DNA from: JAWPMV01 sp038527215
GTDB taxonomy: Bacteria > Bacteroidota > Bacteroidia > J057
Length of the DNA: 54,290 nt
Assembly (NCBI GenBank): GCA_038527215.1
Contig: JBCBGC010000043.1
Span: 1-54,290, forward strand
Direction of reading: 5' to 3'
Each line of letters begins with the position of its first letter. The first letter of the stretch is position 1. The translations under genes and the position numbers were made by a program. The notes beneath the pieces are model-generated. The model made no database searches, was not told where the DNA came from, and saw only the letters and a list, made by a program, of their open reading frames with translations. Shown here piece by piece: positions 8,737 to 16,387 of the stretch.

Positions 8737-9060
8737 GAAGTCGCAGATCCCGGTACTCCGGGAGAAGGCTGGCGGGAAATAGGTTCGCGAAGCCAGGCCT
8801 GTGCGAAAGCACCCTTTAATTCTTAAAGCCCGGTACGTCAGGAGAGGGCTGTGGGATTTCTATCTTCCAACCTACATCTGTTTGTCACCCCGGAAACATC
8901 CCGAATTTGAGGAGGGAGGTTATCCGGGGTCTCCGAGATCTTTTTGGAATCAGGGAGATCCCGGTTCTCCGGGAGAAGGCTAGCGGGCAATATGTTGGCG
9001 AAGCCAGGCCCGTGTGAAAGCCCCGTTGAAGTCGCAGATCCCGGTACTCCGGGAGAGCTG
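8737..9060. repeat. GC-rich repeats, units about 80 bp apart
   Basis: A 28-bp stretch is identical at 8737-8764 and 9028-9055, containing CCCGGTACTCCGGG, itself a small hairpin. A third copy (8956 on) differs at one base in that core (CCCGGTTCTCCGGG). It shares the downstream part 'GAAGCCAGGCC..GTG.GAAAGC' with the first copy (8789-8811 and about 9000-9024). A degenerate copy lies near 8828-8850. Non-coding; function unknown. Confidence 0.8.
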
Positions 9061-9232
9061 CGGCCAGTGCGAGCGGGGATGTCCCAAGCCTACAAAACGC
9101 AAAGTACAGGGAGGAAAAATAAATTTTCCAGCCTACTGGCCCCCCACCAAAAAAATCACCAAATTTAATAGAGAACCTGTCACAATCCTGGTCCCTCATT
9201 TGTCACCCTCCAAACTATAAACCAGCCAATAT

Positions 9233-10210
9233 ATGTCAACCCCTGTCCCAACTTTACATCTCGAAACCGTCCTACAAAACCACGCCCAGGATATGAGCGG
9301 CAAAGTAGCCGCCGTAACCGGTACCACCAGCGGCACCGGCTATGTCTGTGCCCGTGAACTGGCCCGCAAAGGCGCGACCGTCCTACTCCTGAATCGGGAA
9401 AGTTCCCGTTCCGCGACTTCCCTGCAAAAGCTGCAGGAGGAAGTGCCCGAAGGCAATTTTGAAGCGGTGGTCTGCGACCTGCAGTCTTTTGACAGCGTCA
9501 GACAAGCCGCCGAAGCCATCAAAGGAAAATACGACCAACTCGACGTCCTGGTCAACAATGCTGGCGTGATGGCCCTGCAAGATCAGGCTACGGCCGATGG
9601 CTACGATGTGCAAATGCAAACCAACGTCATTTCGCATTTCCTGATCACCAAAGAGCTCTGGCCGATTCTGAAAAAAAGCCCGGAAGCCCGCGTCGTAAAC
9701 CATAGTTCCATGGCCCGCCTGGGAGGCCCGCTCAGTGCGGAGTACTTCGGCCCGAATGGCGGTAACCTCGGCGGTGATGGCACCGAAGAAGAAAACATGA
9801 GCTTCCGCGGTCCCCGCTGGGAACGCTACCACCAGACCAAACTCGCCAACTGCGCCTTTACCTACGGCCTGAAAAACAGGCTGGAAGCCGCAGGCATTAC
9901 CAACGTCAAATCCCTGGTTGCTCATCCCGGCCTGGCCTTGACTAATCTGCAGGTAACTACCGCAGCCGATGGCGGCATGGATGGCGACAGCGATTTCATG
10001 AACAGAGCCCAAACCGCCGAAGATGGCGCGACGGGCATCATCCGTGCGGCCATGGACCCCGCAGCCAATAGTGGAGATTTCTACGGGCCGACTGCCGGAT
10101 GGAAAGGCTTCCCCGATCTGCTCGAGCCAGAAGACCTCCTGCTGGACGAAACCAATCTCCAGATCAACTGGGATGGATGTGAGAAAGCAGTGGGTGCGTT
10201 TGAGGTGTAA
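9233..10210 (+). CDS. Short-chain dehydrogenase/reductase (SDR), retinol-dehydrogenase-like
   Basis: This 325-residue NAD(P)-dependent oxidoreductase has a Rossmann fold. The cofactor loop 'TGTTSGTG' is at residues 29-36, 'NNAG' at 107-110, a candidate catalytic Ser at 157/158 in 'VNHSSMA', and the Tyr-x-x-x-Lys pair Y198/K202 in 'RYHQTKLAN'. An extended loop of about 40 residues between Ser and Tyr resembles the RDH/WWOX/protochlorophyllide-reductase-like branch of SDRs. No signal peptide, so cytoplasmic. The substrate is unknown. The gene is followed by a strong terminator, so it forms its own unit despite the sulfatase 149 bp downstream. Confidence 0.92.
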   Translation: MSTPVPTLHLETVLQNHAQDMSGKVAAVTGTTSGTGYVCARELARKGATVLLLNRESSRSATSLQKLQEEVPEGNFEAVVCDLQSFDSVRQAAEAIKGKYDQLDVLVNNAGVMALQDQATADGYDVQMQTNVISHFLITKELWPILKKSPEARVVNHSSMARLGGPLSAEYFGPNGGNLGGDGTEEENMSFRGPRWERYHQTKLANCAFTYGLKNRLEAAGITNVKSLVAHPGLALTNLQVTTAADGGMDGDSDFMNRAQTAEDGATGIIRAAMDPAANSGDFYGPTAGWKGFPDLLEPEDLLLDETNLQINWDGCEKAVGAFEV

Positions 10211-10230
10211 GAAAATCGAATTACCAGAAA

Positions 10231-10270
10231 AAAAGAGGTCTCTGCTTGCAGGGACCTCTTCTCTTTTCCC
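10231..10270 (+). terminator. Intrinsic terminator after the SDR gene
   Basis: A 12-bp stem (10233-10244 with 10249-10260, core AAGAGGTC/GGACCTCTT, one G-T pair) with a CTTG loop is preceded by an A-run and followed by CTCTTTTCCC. It lies 20 bp after the SDR stop, separating that unit from the next sulfatase gene. Confidence 0.8.
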
Positions 10271-10358
10271 CCCTCCCCCAATATGCCTATCTTGTTGCAT
10301 CAGCTCACTGACCGGAAGGCTACCCTGCTACGCCTTCCACGCTAACCTACGCTCACAC

Positions 10359-11897
10359 ATGAACAGAATCCTCCTCTTCTCCGCTATCTTGGTTTGCCTC
10401 AGCTTGGCAAGCTGCGTCCAGGAACCCGTTGAAACCAGTTCCTCGCCCAACATCATCATCATCTACATGGATGACCTCGGCTATGGCGACCTCGGGGTCT
10501 ACGGAGCCCAAAACCTGCCCACCCCTCACATCGACAAACTCGCCAATGGCGGCCTGAGATTTACCCAGGGCTATGCTTCCTCTGCGACTTGTACGCCCAG
10601 TCGCTATGCCTTGCTGACGGGGATGTATCCCTGGCGGAATAAACGCGCCCGCATTCTCCCCGGTACGGCTCCTCTGCTCATCGACACAGCGCAAGCCACC
10701 CTTCCCAAAATGCTCAAAGCGCAAGGCTACCACACTGGCATTGTCGGCAAATGGCACCTGGGACTAGGCAGTGGACAAGTGGATTGGAATGGCCCAATTT
10801 CTCCGGGTCCCCGAGAAGTAGGCTTTGATGAAAGCTATATCATGGCGGCTACCCAGGACCGGGTGCCCACCGTCTATATCCGCAATGGACGGGTCGATCA
10901 GCTAGACCTCAACGATCCCATAGCCATCAATTATCAGGAGAATTTCCCGGGTGAGCCTACGGGCAAAGAGAACCCCGAGCTCCTCAAAATGAAGTGGCAC
11001 CATGGTCATTTCAACTCCATCGTAAACGGTATTCCCCGCATTGGCTTTATGAAAGGCGGAGAAGCTGCCAAATGGGTAGACGAGGACATGGCGGATCGCT
11101 TTTTGTCCGAAGCCCAGCAATATATCAAAGCCCATAAGGACCAGCCTTTTTTTCTATACTATGCCTTACAGCAACCCCACGTACCGCGTACCCCTCATCC
11201 CCGTTTCGTAGGTACCTCCGGCATGGGACCACGGGGTGATGTGATCGTGGAAGCAGACTGGTGCGTAGGGGAATTGATGAAAACCCTGGAGGAAGCAGGC
11301 CTGGCAGAAAATACCCTCATCCTTTTTTCCAGCGACAATGGCCCGGTGCTCAATGATGGCTATTACGATGACGCGGTAGAAAAAATCGGAGACCATCAGC
11401 AAAACGGTCCCTTACGGGGCGGGAAATACAGCCTTTTCGAAGCAGGGACCCGGGTTCCTTTCATTAGCTATTGGCCGGGAAAGATTAAGCCTGGGACTTC
11501 GGATGCCCTGGTCTCTCAGCTAGACTATTTCGCCTCCCTGGCAGCCCTGACCGGCGGTCAGCATGAGGCCCTCGACAGCCAGAATATGCTGGAGGTTCTC
11601 CTGGGCACTTCTCAGCAAGGCAGAGAAAACCTGGTCCTGGAAGCGACCAGCCGGACGGCTTTTCGGCAAGGGCATTGGGTGATGATTCCCCCCTATGGCG
11701 GGACGCCCTTACTCAAAAACGTCAACATTGAGACGGGTTCCGCTAAGCAATTTCAACTTTACAACCTGGCTACAGATCTCAACCAGCAGCAGAACCTGGC
11801 CGAGCAACGACCAGAAAAACTCCAGGAGATGATCAAGGCCTTTGAAGCCATTCGAGGCACGGACTACGGAAAATTTGAACCGATTGAGCTGAAATAA
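10359..11897 (+). CDS. Lipoprotein sulfatase (arylsulfatase family)
   Basis: The frame opens further upstream, but the ATG at 10359 is chosen because it begins a lipoprotein signal peptide ('MNRILLFSAILVCLSLASC', lipobox Cys19); the product is 512 aa. The sulfatase fold starts 'NIIIIYMDDLGYGDLG'. The formylglycine motif 'CTPSRYALLTG' carries Cys78. 'GIVGKWHLG', 'FFLYYALQQPHVPRTPH', 'LFSSDNGP' and 'LRGGKYSLFEAGTRVPF' complete the metal site and substrate pocket. It is probably anchored in the envelope facing the periplasm or surface, removing sulfate from glycans. It differs from the sulfatase at 5168, which is released or attached through T9SS. The activating formylglycine-generating enzyme is not in this window. 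Confidence 0.92.
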   Translation: MNRILLFSAILVCLSLASCVQEPVETSSSPNIIIIYMDDLGYGDLGVYGAQNLPTPHIDKLANGGLRFTQGYASSATCTPSRYALLTGMYPWRNKRARILPGTAPLLIDTAQATLPKMLKAQGYHTGIVGKWHLGLGSGQVDWNGPISPGPREVGFDESYIMAATQDRVPTVYIRNGRVDQLDLNDPIAINYQENFPGEPTGKENPELLKMKWHHGHFNSIVNGIPRIGFMKGGEAAKWVDEDMADRFLSEAQQYIKAHKDQPFFLYYALQQPHVPRTPHPRFVGTSGMGPRGDVIVEADWCVGELMKTLEEAGLAENTLILFSSDNGPVLNDGYYDDAVEKIGDHQQNGPLRGGKYSLFEAGTRVPFISYWPGKIKPGTSDALVSQLDYFASLAALTGGQHEALDSQNMLEVLLGTSQQGRENLVLEATSRTAFRQGHWVMIPPYGGTPLLKNVNIETGSAKQFQLYNLATDLNQQQNLAEQRPEKLQEMIKAFEAIRGTDYGKFEPIELK

Positions 11898-11927
11898 GGG
11901 AAGCAGAAAGAAGCCTGAAACAATAGG

Positions 11928-12869
11928 TTACTTTAGTCCCTTCAGCCAGTTCTTCATCCGCTCCATCCACACATCTTCCGTAGTGGTATTATACATCCCA
12001 AAGCCATGTCCTCCTTCGGGATAAAGGTGCATTTCCACCGAAACGCTATGCGCCAGGCAAGCCTGGTAGAAGACCAGGCTGTTTTCCACTTTTACCGAGC
12101 GATCGTCGGCTGCGTGAACCAAAAAGGTCGGCGGTGTATCGGCTTTGACTTGTTTTTCATTGGACCAATGTAGGATTTGGGCTTCAGTAGGGGAATCGCC
12201 GATCAGCCTCCGCCGGGAACCCTTGTGGGCCAGTTCTTCCGAGAAGCTGATCACCGGATAGATGAGGGCAGCAAAATCCGGACGCACCGAAGTGGTATCT
12301 GTCAAGCTAGCATCAGCTAACTCGTAAAAGTGCGTGGCCGCAGAAGCAGCCAAATGTCCCCCGGCTGAGAAGCCCATGATACCGATGTTGCGGGGATTGA
12401 GTTGGTACTTTTCGGCATACTGACGCGCATAGCGGATGGCTTGCTGGGCATCCTGAAGCGGAGCCAGGGATTTGTCTATGCAGGTGGAATCCTGCGGAAT
12501 GCGGTATTTGAGCACAAAGGCGGTGATTCCTTCCTCCATGAGCTGCTCAGCTACCCAAAGGCCTTCTTTGTCAAAAGCGGTGAGCGCATACCCCCCGCCC
12601 GGGCAAATCACGACGCCCTGGCCGTTGGGCTTTTCTGGCTGATAGATGGTAAGTGTTGGAATGGCCGTATCCCAGAATACGCGCCCCGTTTTTTCGCCCC
12701 GGTCCTCTACCCTTTCCGTATCTGGCACCTGACGGGCATTGGGAATAGCCTCCGGATAGAGCGGAATTTCTGTTTGGGCCTGCACCAGCAAGGGAAACAG
12801 CATGAGCATGCCCAGGCTGGTTTGTAGGATTTGTTTGGTTAGGAGAGGGATCGGGAAAAAGAGGTTCAT
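11928..12869 (-). CDS. Exported alpha/beta hydrolase, probable carbohydrate esterase
   Basis: This 313-residue protein has an N-terminal signal segment ('LGMLMLFPLLVQAQ'). The oxyanion region is 'VICPGGGYALTAF', and the nucleophile elbow 'MGFSAGGHLA' carries Ser168. The acid lies at 'VHAADDRSV' (Asp255/256), and His288 is in 'PEGGHGFGMY'. The layout matches BD-FAE/acetyl-xylan-esterase-like enzymes that remove acyl groups from plant or algal polysaccharides. It lies 45 bp downstream of uxaB in the same direction. Deacetylation of pectin-type or uronate oligosaccharides feeding the uxaAB pathway is therefore plausible, but inferred. Confidence 0.88.
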   Translation of the reverse strand: MNLFFPIPLLTKQILQTSLGMLMLFPLLVQAQTEIPLYPEAIPNARQVPDTERVEDRGEKTGRVFWDTAIPTLTIYQPEKPNGQGVVICPGGGYALTAFDKEGLWVAEQLMEEGITAFVLKYRIPQDSTCIDKSLAPLQDAQQAIRYARQYAEKYQLNPRNIGIMGFSAGGHLAASAATHFYELADASLTDTTSVRPDFAALIYPVISFSEELAHKGSRRRLIGDSPTEAQILHWSNEKQVKADTPPTFLVHAADDRSVKVENSLVFYQACLAHSVSVEMHLYPEGGHGFGMYNTTTEDVWMERMKNWLKGLK

Positions 12870-12914
12870 TGTTTTTGCTTTCGTGAGGGTATTTTTTCGG
12901 ATAAAAAAAATCGC

Positions 12915-14348
12915 TTAGGATGGGCTGATCAAAGTACTAAGGGTGGCCTTCAGGCCTTTTTGTTCCAATGAGATCAGCTGCTCGGTCAGTAAACCACGTA
13001 GGCCTGGGTAAGTCCGCAAATCGCTGCCCCACCAGGCTTCCCAGGCTAATAATTCGTCCACCAGTCCTGCCAAATCATCCCCATACATTTGCCATAGGTT
13101 TGCCATTTTTTTCAGGATCATGGGCTCGTCTCGCAAAGGGATAGGCTGTCCTTGCCAGGTACCCCGATAAAAGCGGATCAGGCAAACCAGGGCCAACGAG
13201 AGCGCTGGAGGCGGAGGCAACCCCTGTTGCTGATGATCCCAGAGCGTAGGTAAAAGACGACTTTTTACTTTGCTAAAACTATTCAGGGAAATGTCCAGCA
13301 GGTGGTGATCGATAAAAGGATTCCGGAAGCGATCCCAGACGTCTCGGGCAAAGCGCTGACTTTCCGCCTCGGGCAGCTGCAGCACAGGCAAAATTTCCTG
13401 TTCCAGCAGACGGGTCAAATACTCGCCCACCAGCGGATCTTCCACCGCTTCTCTGACCAGCCGCCAGCCTGCTAAATATCCCACCGGCACCATGGCCGTA
13501 TGCAGGCCATTCAGTACCCGGACTTTTCTTTTTCGGTAGGGCTCCAGATTATCAGTAAAAATCACGTTGAGGCCGACTTCATGCAAAGGCAACGCCTGCC
13601 GGACCATTGCTGGAGCCTGAAGGGCCCAAAAGTGATAGGCTTCCCCCTGCGTCATCAGCCCATCGCGTATGCCCCATGTTGCCCAGGCCGCAGGCAAGGC
13701 TTCGGGGCTAAAACCCGTTACGATGCGGTCCACCAGCGTATCGCAAAAGGTGTTGGCGGCTTCCAGCCAGTGATGAAAACCCGCTTCCAATTCCCAGTGG
13801 TGAGCATATTGCTTGAGGCAAGCCAGCAAAGCCTGCCCGTTACCTTGGATGAGCTCGGTGGGCAGGAGGATACAGCCCCGGTCCAGGGCACCTTGCACAT
13901 GCTGATAGCGATGGTAGAGCCAGCGCGTCAGTTTGGCCGGAAAGCTCTGCGGAGGAGCATCTGTGAATTGATCCGCTTCCGAAAAACGAATGCCAGCCTC
14001 GGTAGAATTGGAAACAATAAATCGTAGGTCAGGCAGCTCGGCAGTCGCCAGAAAAGCCTCCCATTGGGCGTCCAGGGGCAGAATTTTCCGGACACAGCCA
14101 ATCGGCTTTTTTTCCGAAACCACTTGTCCCTTTCGAAAGCCCCGAGTCACCACATGATAATGGCCCGCTTGTTCCCGCCATTGGGCATACAGCTCGCTGT
14201 CCTTTCGCACCACCACGGCAATCCCCAGGTCTGCGCCAGTTGCCTCATTATAGGTCTGGATCATTTCGCCCAGAAAAGCCCGCAGGAAATTCCCTCCACC
14301 GAATTGGAGGAGATGTATGGGAGCGGGCGTGGGCTGAGGGTTTGCCAT
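12915..14348 (-). CDS. uxaB: Tagaturonate reductase (altronate oxidoreductase)
   Basis: This 477-residue member of the mannitol-dehydrogenase family matches UxaB throughout. It shows the NAD-binding start 'LLQFGGGNFLRAFLGE', 'RFIVSNSTEAGI', 'FPAKLTRWLYHRYQH', 'GCILLPTELIQGNG', 'NTFCDTLVDRIVTGF' and 'PYRKRKVRVLNGLHTAMVPV', the Lys/Asn/His catalytic block of the family, then 'RFRNPFIDHHLLDISLNSFSK'. UxaB reduces D-tagaturonate to D-altronate with NADH in the isomerase branch of D-galacturonate catabolism. It starts 11 bp after uxaA, so the two form an operon. UxaC (isomerase) and KDG kinase/aldolase genes are not in the window. Confidence 0.93.
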   Translation of the reverse strand: MANPQPTPAPIHLLQFGGGNFLRAFLGEMIQTYNEATGADLGIAVVVRKDSELYAQWREQAGHYHVVTRGFRKGQVVSEKKPIGCVRKILPLDAQWEAFLATAELPDLRFIVSNSTEAGIRFSEADQFTDAPPQSFPAKLTRWLYHRYQHVQGALDRGCILLPTELIQGNGQALLACLKQYAHHWELEAGFHHWLEAANTFCDTLVDRIVTGFSPEALPAAWATWGIRDGLMTQGEAYHFWALQAPAMVRQALPLHEVGLNVIFTDNLEPYRKRKVRVLNGLHTAMVPVGYLAGWRLVREAVEDPLVGEYLTRLLEQEILPVLQLPEAESQRFARDVWDRFRNPFIDHHLLDISLNSFSKVKSRLLPTLWDHQQQGLPPPPALSLALVCLIRFYRGTWQGQPIPLRDEPMILKKMANLWQMYGDDLAGLVDELLAWEAWWGSDLRTYPGLRGLLTEQLISLEQKGLKATLSTLISPS

Positions 14349-14359
14349 ATAGGGAGCGC

Positions 14360-16015
14360 TTATAAAGAAATGCCGCGTTTCCAGGGGATAAAATCGTCCT
14401 GCCCCAGGATTTCTGCTTTGGTCAAAATCCTCCCGCTTGCTACCTCGATCAGGTATTCCAGCAGGGCTTCTCCTTTGGATGCGATGCTATCCAGCCCGCT
14501 GATGATGGTCCCCGCATCCAGATCAATCAGGTCCGGCATGCGTTCGTAGAGTTCTGTGTTGGAGGAAAATTTCACGGTAGGCGAAATCGGGTTGCCGGTA
14601 GGGGTGCCTAAACCCGTGGTAAACACGATCAGGTTGGCTCCGGAACCGGCCAGACCCGTGGTGCTTTCTACATCATTACCCGGTGTGCAGAGCAGGTTTA
14701 ATCCGGCCCTGCTTACCGGCTCGGCATAATCCAACACATCCACGATGGGGGAAGTACCGCCCTTTTTGGCTGCTCCCGCCGATTTCATGGCATCGGTGAT
14801 CAGGCCATCGCGGATATTGCCGGGAGAGGGGTTCATGTCAAAGCCGGAGCCGACCGCTTCGGCCCGGGCATGATAGGCCTGCATCAGCCGCACAAATTTC
14901 TCTGCCTGTTCCCGTTCTCTACAGCGATGAATCAGTTCTTGTTCTACCCCGTTGAGTTCTGGGAATTCGGACAAAAGGGCGGTTCCGCCCAAGGCGACTA
15001 ATAAGTCAGAAGCATGACCTAATGCGGGATTGGCCGTGATCCCAGAAAAGCCATCCGAGCCGCCACACTCCAAGCCCAGCACCAGTTTGCTCAGCGGGGC
15101 AGGCTGGCGGCTTATTTGATTGGCGAGGGTTAGCCCTACAAAAGTCTGTTTTATGGCCTCCGCAATGAAGGCTTTTTCTGAGGAGCTTTGTTGTTGTTCG
15201 AGAAAAAAGACGGGTTTGGCAGCGGCGGAGGGCAGGGCTTGTAAAGCCGCTTGGAGGTCTGCCATCTGTGCATTTTGGCAGCCGAGGCTCAGGACAGTGG
15301 CGCCCGCCACATTGGGGTTGGCGATATAACCCGCCAAAAGGCGGCAGAGCGTCTCAGAATCTTGCCGGATACCGCCGCAGCCTCCTTCATGGGTCAGAAA
15401 TTTAATCCCGTCCACCTGCGGAAATAGCCGAGGCTTTTTTTTCATCTCTCCTTCAAGCCCAACTTCTGCCTTGAGTAAATCTTCTACTGAAGCCCCTTGC
15501 TGGTATAAGTTGATCAGCTGGGAAACGTCCATGACCGGAGACGCCTGTCCCGCATAACCCAGCTGCTCCAACATGGCCTGCTCCATGACTTTGATGTTGC
15601 GGTTTTCGCAGAAGACCAGGGGAAAGACCAACCAGTAATTCCGGGTGCCCACCCTGCCATCGACACGATGATAGCCCATAAAATGTCGGTCCGCAAAACG
15701 GTCAACTACAGGAGGCGTCCAGACGTACTTACCCGCTTCAAGTTGGTAGCTGGCTGCCGCATGCCGGACGTTCTCTGTGGTCAGACAAAACCCTCTGGGG
15801 ATATCCGTTACGGCCCGGCCTACGGGTACGCCATACATGATGATTTGCGCTCCGGCCTTTAACTCTCTTATAGCAAACTTATGCTTGGCAGGAATGGCTT
15901 CAGAGAGGGTAAAATGTGCTCCTCCCTGCTCCCCTACTCTTTCCCCTTGGGGAAGATCGCGTAGCGCGACCCTCACATTATCGTCAGGATGAATTTGAAG
16001 GCTAAGTCCATGCAT
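14360..16015 (-). CDS. uxaA: Altronate dehydratase
   Basis: This 551-residue UxaA contains an N-terminal SAF domain (about 1-95, 'IHPDDNVRVAL', 'MYGVPVGRAV'). The main dehydratase region starts 'GYHRVDGRVGTRNYW' and includes 'THEGGCGGIRQDS', 'LGCQNAQ', 'LGLECGGSDGFSGITANP' and 'TGLGTPTGNPISP'. The enzyme dehydrates D-altronate to 2-keto-3-deoxygluconate using Fe2+. It is the first gene of uxaA-uxaB-esterase. A small hairpin (16030-16044) lies 15 nt upstream of the ATG. Confidence 0.94.
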   Translation of the reverse strand: MHGLSLQIHPDDNVRVALRDLPQGERVGEQGGAHFTLSEAIPAKHKFAIRELKAGAQIIMYGVPVGRAVTDIPRGFCLTTENVRHAAASYQLEAGKYVWTPPVVDRFADRHFMGYHRVDGRVGTRNYWLVFPLVFCENRNIKVMEQAMLEQLGYAGQASPVMDVSQLINLYQQGASVEDLLKAEVGLEGEMKKKPRLFPQVDGIKFLTHEGGCGGIRQDSETLCRLLAGYIANPNVAGATVLSLGCQNAQMADLQAALQALPSAAAKPVFFLEQQQSSSEKAFIAEAIKQTFVGLTLANQISRQPAPLSKLVLGLECGGSDGFSGITANPALGHASDLLVALGGTALLSEFPELNGVEQELIHRCREREQAEKFVRLMQAYHARAEAVGSGFDMNPSPGNIRDGLITDAMKSAGAAKKGGTSPIVDVLDYAEPVSRAGLNLLCTPGNDVESTTGLAGSGANLIVFTTGLGTPTGNPISPTVKFSSNTELYERMPDLIDLDAGTIISGLDSIASKGEALLEYLIEVASGRILTKAEILGQDDFIPWKRGISL

Positions 16016-16387
16016 ACCAAAGGCGCTTGGCCGTAGAAAACGGCTTTGGTTAAAAGGTAGGAAAGAATCACCTAAGCAGGCAATGCTTCGGACAATTTTG
16101 GGTAGAATTTGAGACGATTACCCCCTCGCTGAGCGGTAAAGGGAAGGGATGGTGAAGCAAACCTGGCCCCTATTTGGGGGGATTTAGGACCAAAAAGGAG
16201 AAGGGAAAGAACGCTAATATAACGAAATAAAAATGTAATGCTGACTAAATATTTTTTTTGATTAAAATATTCCAAAATCCTTTGAATTCCCCTTCCCAGC
16301 TTCCATATTTCTCTCCCTAACCGTGATCTCGCGCAAACCTCCGTTCCTTCAATATACACTTTCCCACAACTACACCTTGACGATTTC
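16016..16387. other. Intergenic region between divergent uxaA and endonuclease genes
   Basis: This 372-bp region is A+T-rich in its middle (about 16200-16275). It must hold the promoters of uxaA (minus) and the endonuclease gene (plus). The only structure noted is GCCGT-AGAAA-ACGGC at 16030-16044, just before the uxaA start. A 147-residue minus-strand frame runs through this area and into the endonuclease gene, but its composition is not protein-like. Confidence 0.5.

Larger units (their letters stand above)
8415..9232. other. Repeat-rich intergenic region without genes
   Basis: About 0.8 kb separates the divergent YHYH and SDR genes. It contains the 13-bp tandem array (8548-8651), its terminal hairpin (8641-8662) and GC-rich dispersed repeats (8737-9060). 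Short open frames here are produced by the repeats and resemble no protein. Promoters for both flanking genes should lie at the two ends but were not resolved. Confidence 0.75.

Noticed and set aside
9383..10300. Long minus-strand open frame (305 codons) opposite the SDR gene
   Set aside because: It is the antisense shadow of a well-supported SDR gene with intact Rossmann and catalytic motifs; its own product has no recognisable features.
10023..10358. Upstream extension of the lipoprotein sulfatase
   Set aside because: It overlaps the SDR gene and its terminator out of phase; the ATG at 10359 starts a proper lipoprotein signal peptide.
13500..14027. Plus-strand frame of 175 codons within uxaB
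   Set aside because: Shadow of uxaB, whose sequence matches the family along its whole length.
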